Below, piece by piece: positions 4,534 to 5,553 of a stretch of 5,553 nucleotides of DNA. A model generated the notes under the pieces. That model worked only from the letters and a program-made list of their open reading frames with translations. It did not search any database and had not been told where the DNA came from. Both the position numbers and the translations under genes were made by a program. The stretch comes from an uncultured Clostridia bacterium. GTDB lineage: Bacteria > Bacillota > Clostridia > Oscillospirales > Ruminococcaceae. Position 1 is the stretch's first letter. Every line of letters starts with the position of its first letter. The DNA lies in assembly GCA_937894185.1 (NCBI GenBank), contig CALCSA010000153.1, positions 1 to 5,553 of the forward strand, given 5' to 3'.

Positions 4534-5553
4534 TGCAATCCGTTCACATGGCCTTCAAGTCCATCATGGGGAATAAGATGCGCTCCTTCCTCACGATGCT
4601 GGGAATCATCATCGGGGTTATCTCTGTGGTGGTATTGGTGTCTATTGGTCAAGGTGCCAACCAGTCAGTCAGCTCCAGCATCCAGCGCCTGGGGACCAAC
4701 CTGCTGTCGGTAAACATCACTGCCCGCAGGAACAACCCCATCAATTTGGACAGCGTCAAAGAAATGCGCACGCTGGACGGCATAGCCCAGGCCAGCGCCG
4801 TGTCGAACAGCTCCGGCACGCTCAAGGCGGGACTAATCCAGTATGAGGACGGATCCCTCATCGCAACCACCCCGGGTTACAACTTGATCCGCAATTATCA
4901 GCTGGAGGCAGGGCGTTTCATCACCGATCCGGATGTCTCAAACCGCAGTTTTGTAGCAATACTGGGCCAGGAAGCCGCCCAGGAGCTCTTTGGCAGCACC
5001 AGTGTCGTTGGCGAGAGCTTCAGTTACCGTGGCTTCCCGTTCACCGTGGTGGGGGTGCTGTCCCCCATTGGAAGCAGCATGGCCGGTTCTGGAGACAACC
5101 TCATCATCATCCCCTTCACCGTGGGGGAACGTCTCTTTCAGCGCAAAGGAATCAGCAGTGTGTATGTGTCTGCCATATCAGCAGACTATGTGGACCAGGC
5201 GGAACATAGCCTTACCCAGTTCATGGATGAGCGCATGGTGGGGGCTTCCTCATCCACCACTTACCGGATCTACAATCAGACCTCAGCCCTGGAAACCTTG
5301 AGCAACGCAACCGCAACCCTTACCTTGATGCTTGGAGGTATCGCAGCCATCTCTTTGCTGGTGGGCGGTATCGGGATTATGAACATCATGCTGGTATCGG
5401 TGTCCGAGCGCACACGGGAAATCGGCATCCGCAAGGCCATTGGTGCCTCTCGCAGCAAGATTCTCAGCCAGTTTCTGGTGGAAGCTTTGGTGGTGAGTGT
5501 GTTGGGTGGACTTTTGGGCTTGGGCATCAGCATAGGAGCCATTCATTTGCTGG
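4533..5553 (+). CDS. MacB/FtsX-type ABC permease, 3' end missing
   Basis: This membrane subunit of the exporter is open to the window end, with 340 codons visible of about 400 usual for the family. TM1 (about 18-38, GIIIGVISVVVLVSIG) follows the standard short cytoplasmic lead NKMRSFLTMLG. A large extracytoplasmic MacB_PCD-like domain fills about 40-262. TM2 (264-288) is followed by the strongly conserved cytoplasmic ERTREIGIRKAIGAS segment (292-306), thought to contact the ATPase. TM3 begins near 315, and TM4 would lie beyond the window. ATG 4533 overlaps the ATPase stop by one base (TGATG), and GGGGAG at 4521-4526 is six bases upstream. These permeases usually work by mechanotransmission on extracytoplasmic substrates, not by classic channel transport. 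The substrate is unknown. Confidence 0.96.
   Translation, partial: MQSVHMAFKSIMGNKMRSFLTMLGIIIGVISVVVLVSIGQGANQSVSSSIQRLGTNLLSVNITARRNNPINLDSVKEMRTLDGIAQASAVSNSSGTLKAGLIQYEDGSLIATTPGYNLIRNYQLEAGRFITDPDVSNRSFVAILGQEAAQELFGSTSVVGESFSYRGFPFTVVGVLSPIGSSMAGSGDNLIIIPFTVGERLFQRKGISSVYVSAISADYVDQAEHSLTQFMDERMVGASSSTTYRIYNQTSALETLSNATATLTLMLGGIAAISLLVGGIGIMNIMLVSVSERTREIGIRKAIGASRSKILSQFLVEALVVSVLGGLLGLGISIGAIHLL

Overview
The window holds one chromosomal-type regulatory and export module, probably from a Gram-positive bacterium of the Bacillota (Clostridia-like). That placing is an inference from strong AGGAGG ribosome binding sites, GTG starts, a short CiaH-like sensor kinase without a HAMP linker, and an adaptor with a Gly-Phe-Pro-rich tail. 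No taxonomic marker gene is present.

Layout. Positions 1-9 may be the first codons of a further leftward gene. Positions 10-216 are an AT-richer gap with small repeats and no gene. Positions 217-2087 (minus strand) are a two-component system: an OmpR/PhoB-type response regulator followed by its histidine kinase, joined by a 4-base GTGA overlap. Positions 2088-2240 are a divergent control region. Positions 2241-5553 (plus strand) are an ABC export operon of the MacAB/YknXYZ kind: a membrane-fusion-type adaptor in two reading frames (2241-3623 and 3620-3853), an ABC ATPase (3850-4533), and a MacB/FtsX-type permease cut off by the window end (4533-5553). All plus-strand junctions overlap (GTGA, ATGA, TGATG), so the operon looks translationally coupled.

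Working model. The kinase senses an extracellular signal and phosphorylates the regulator. The regulator probably binds the two divergent pairs of TTTCAG repeats (11-bp period) between the operons, one pair facing each way, controlling both its own operon and the exporter. The ATPase and permease would form the MacB-like transporter and the adaptor its extracytoplasmic partner. The substrate cannot be read from the sequence; drugs, peptides or envelope-active compounds are usual for the family.

The main oddities are: (1) the adaptor is broken by a -1 frame change in an A-run, with the last 77 codons clearly continuing the same protein; (2) the adaptor has two lipoyl/hairpin modules instead of one; (3) the symmetric paired operator; (4) an in-frame triple GGFPGG repeat whose last glycine codons also supply the ATPase ribosome binding site. 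The module is a recognisable family. I see no evidence of a wholly new system.
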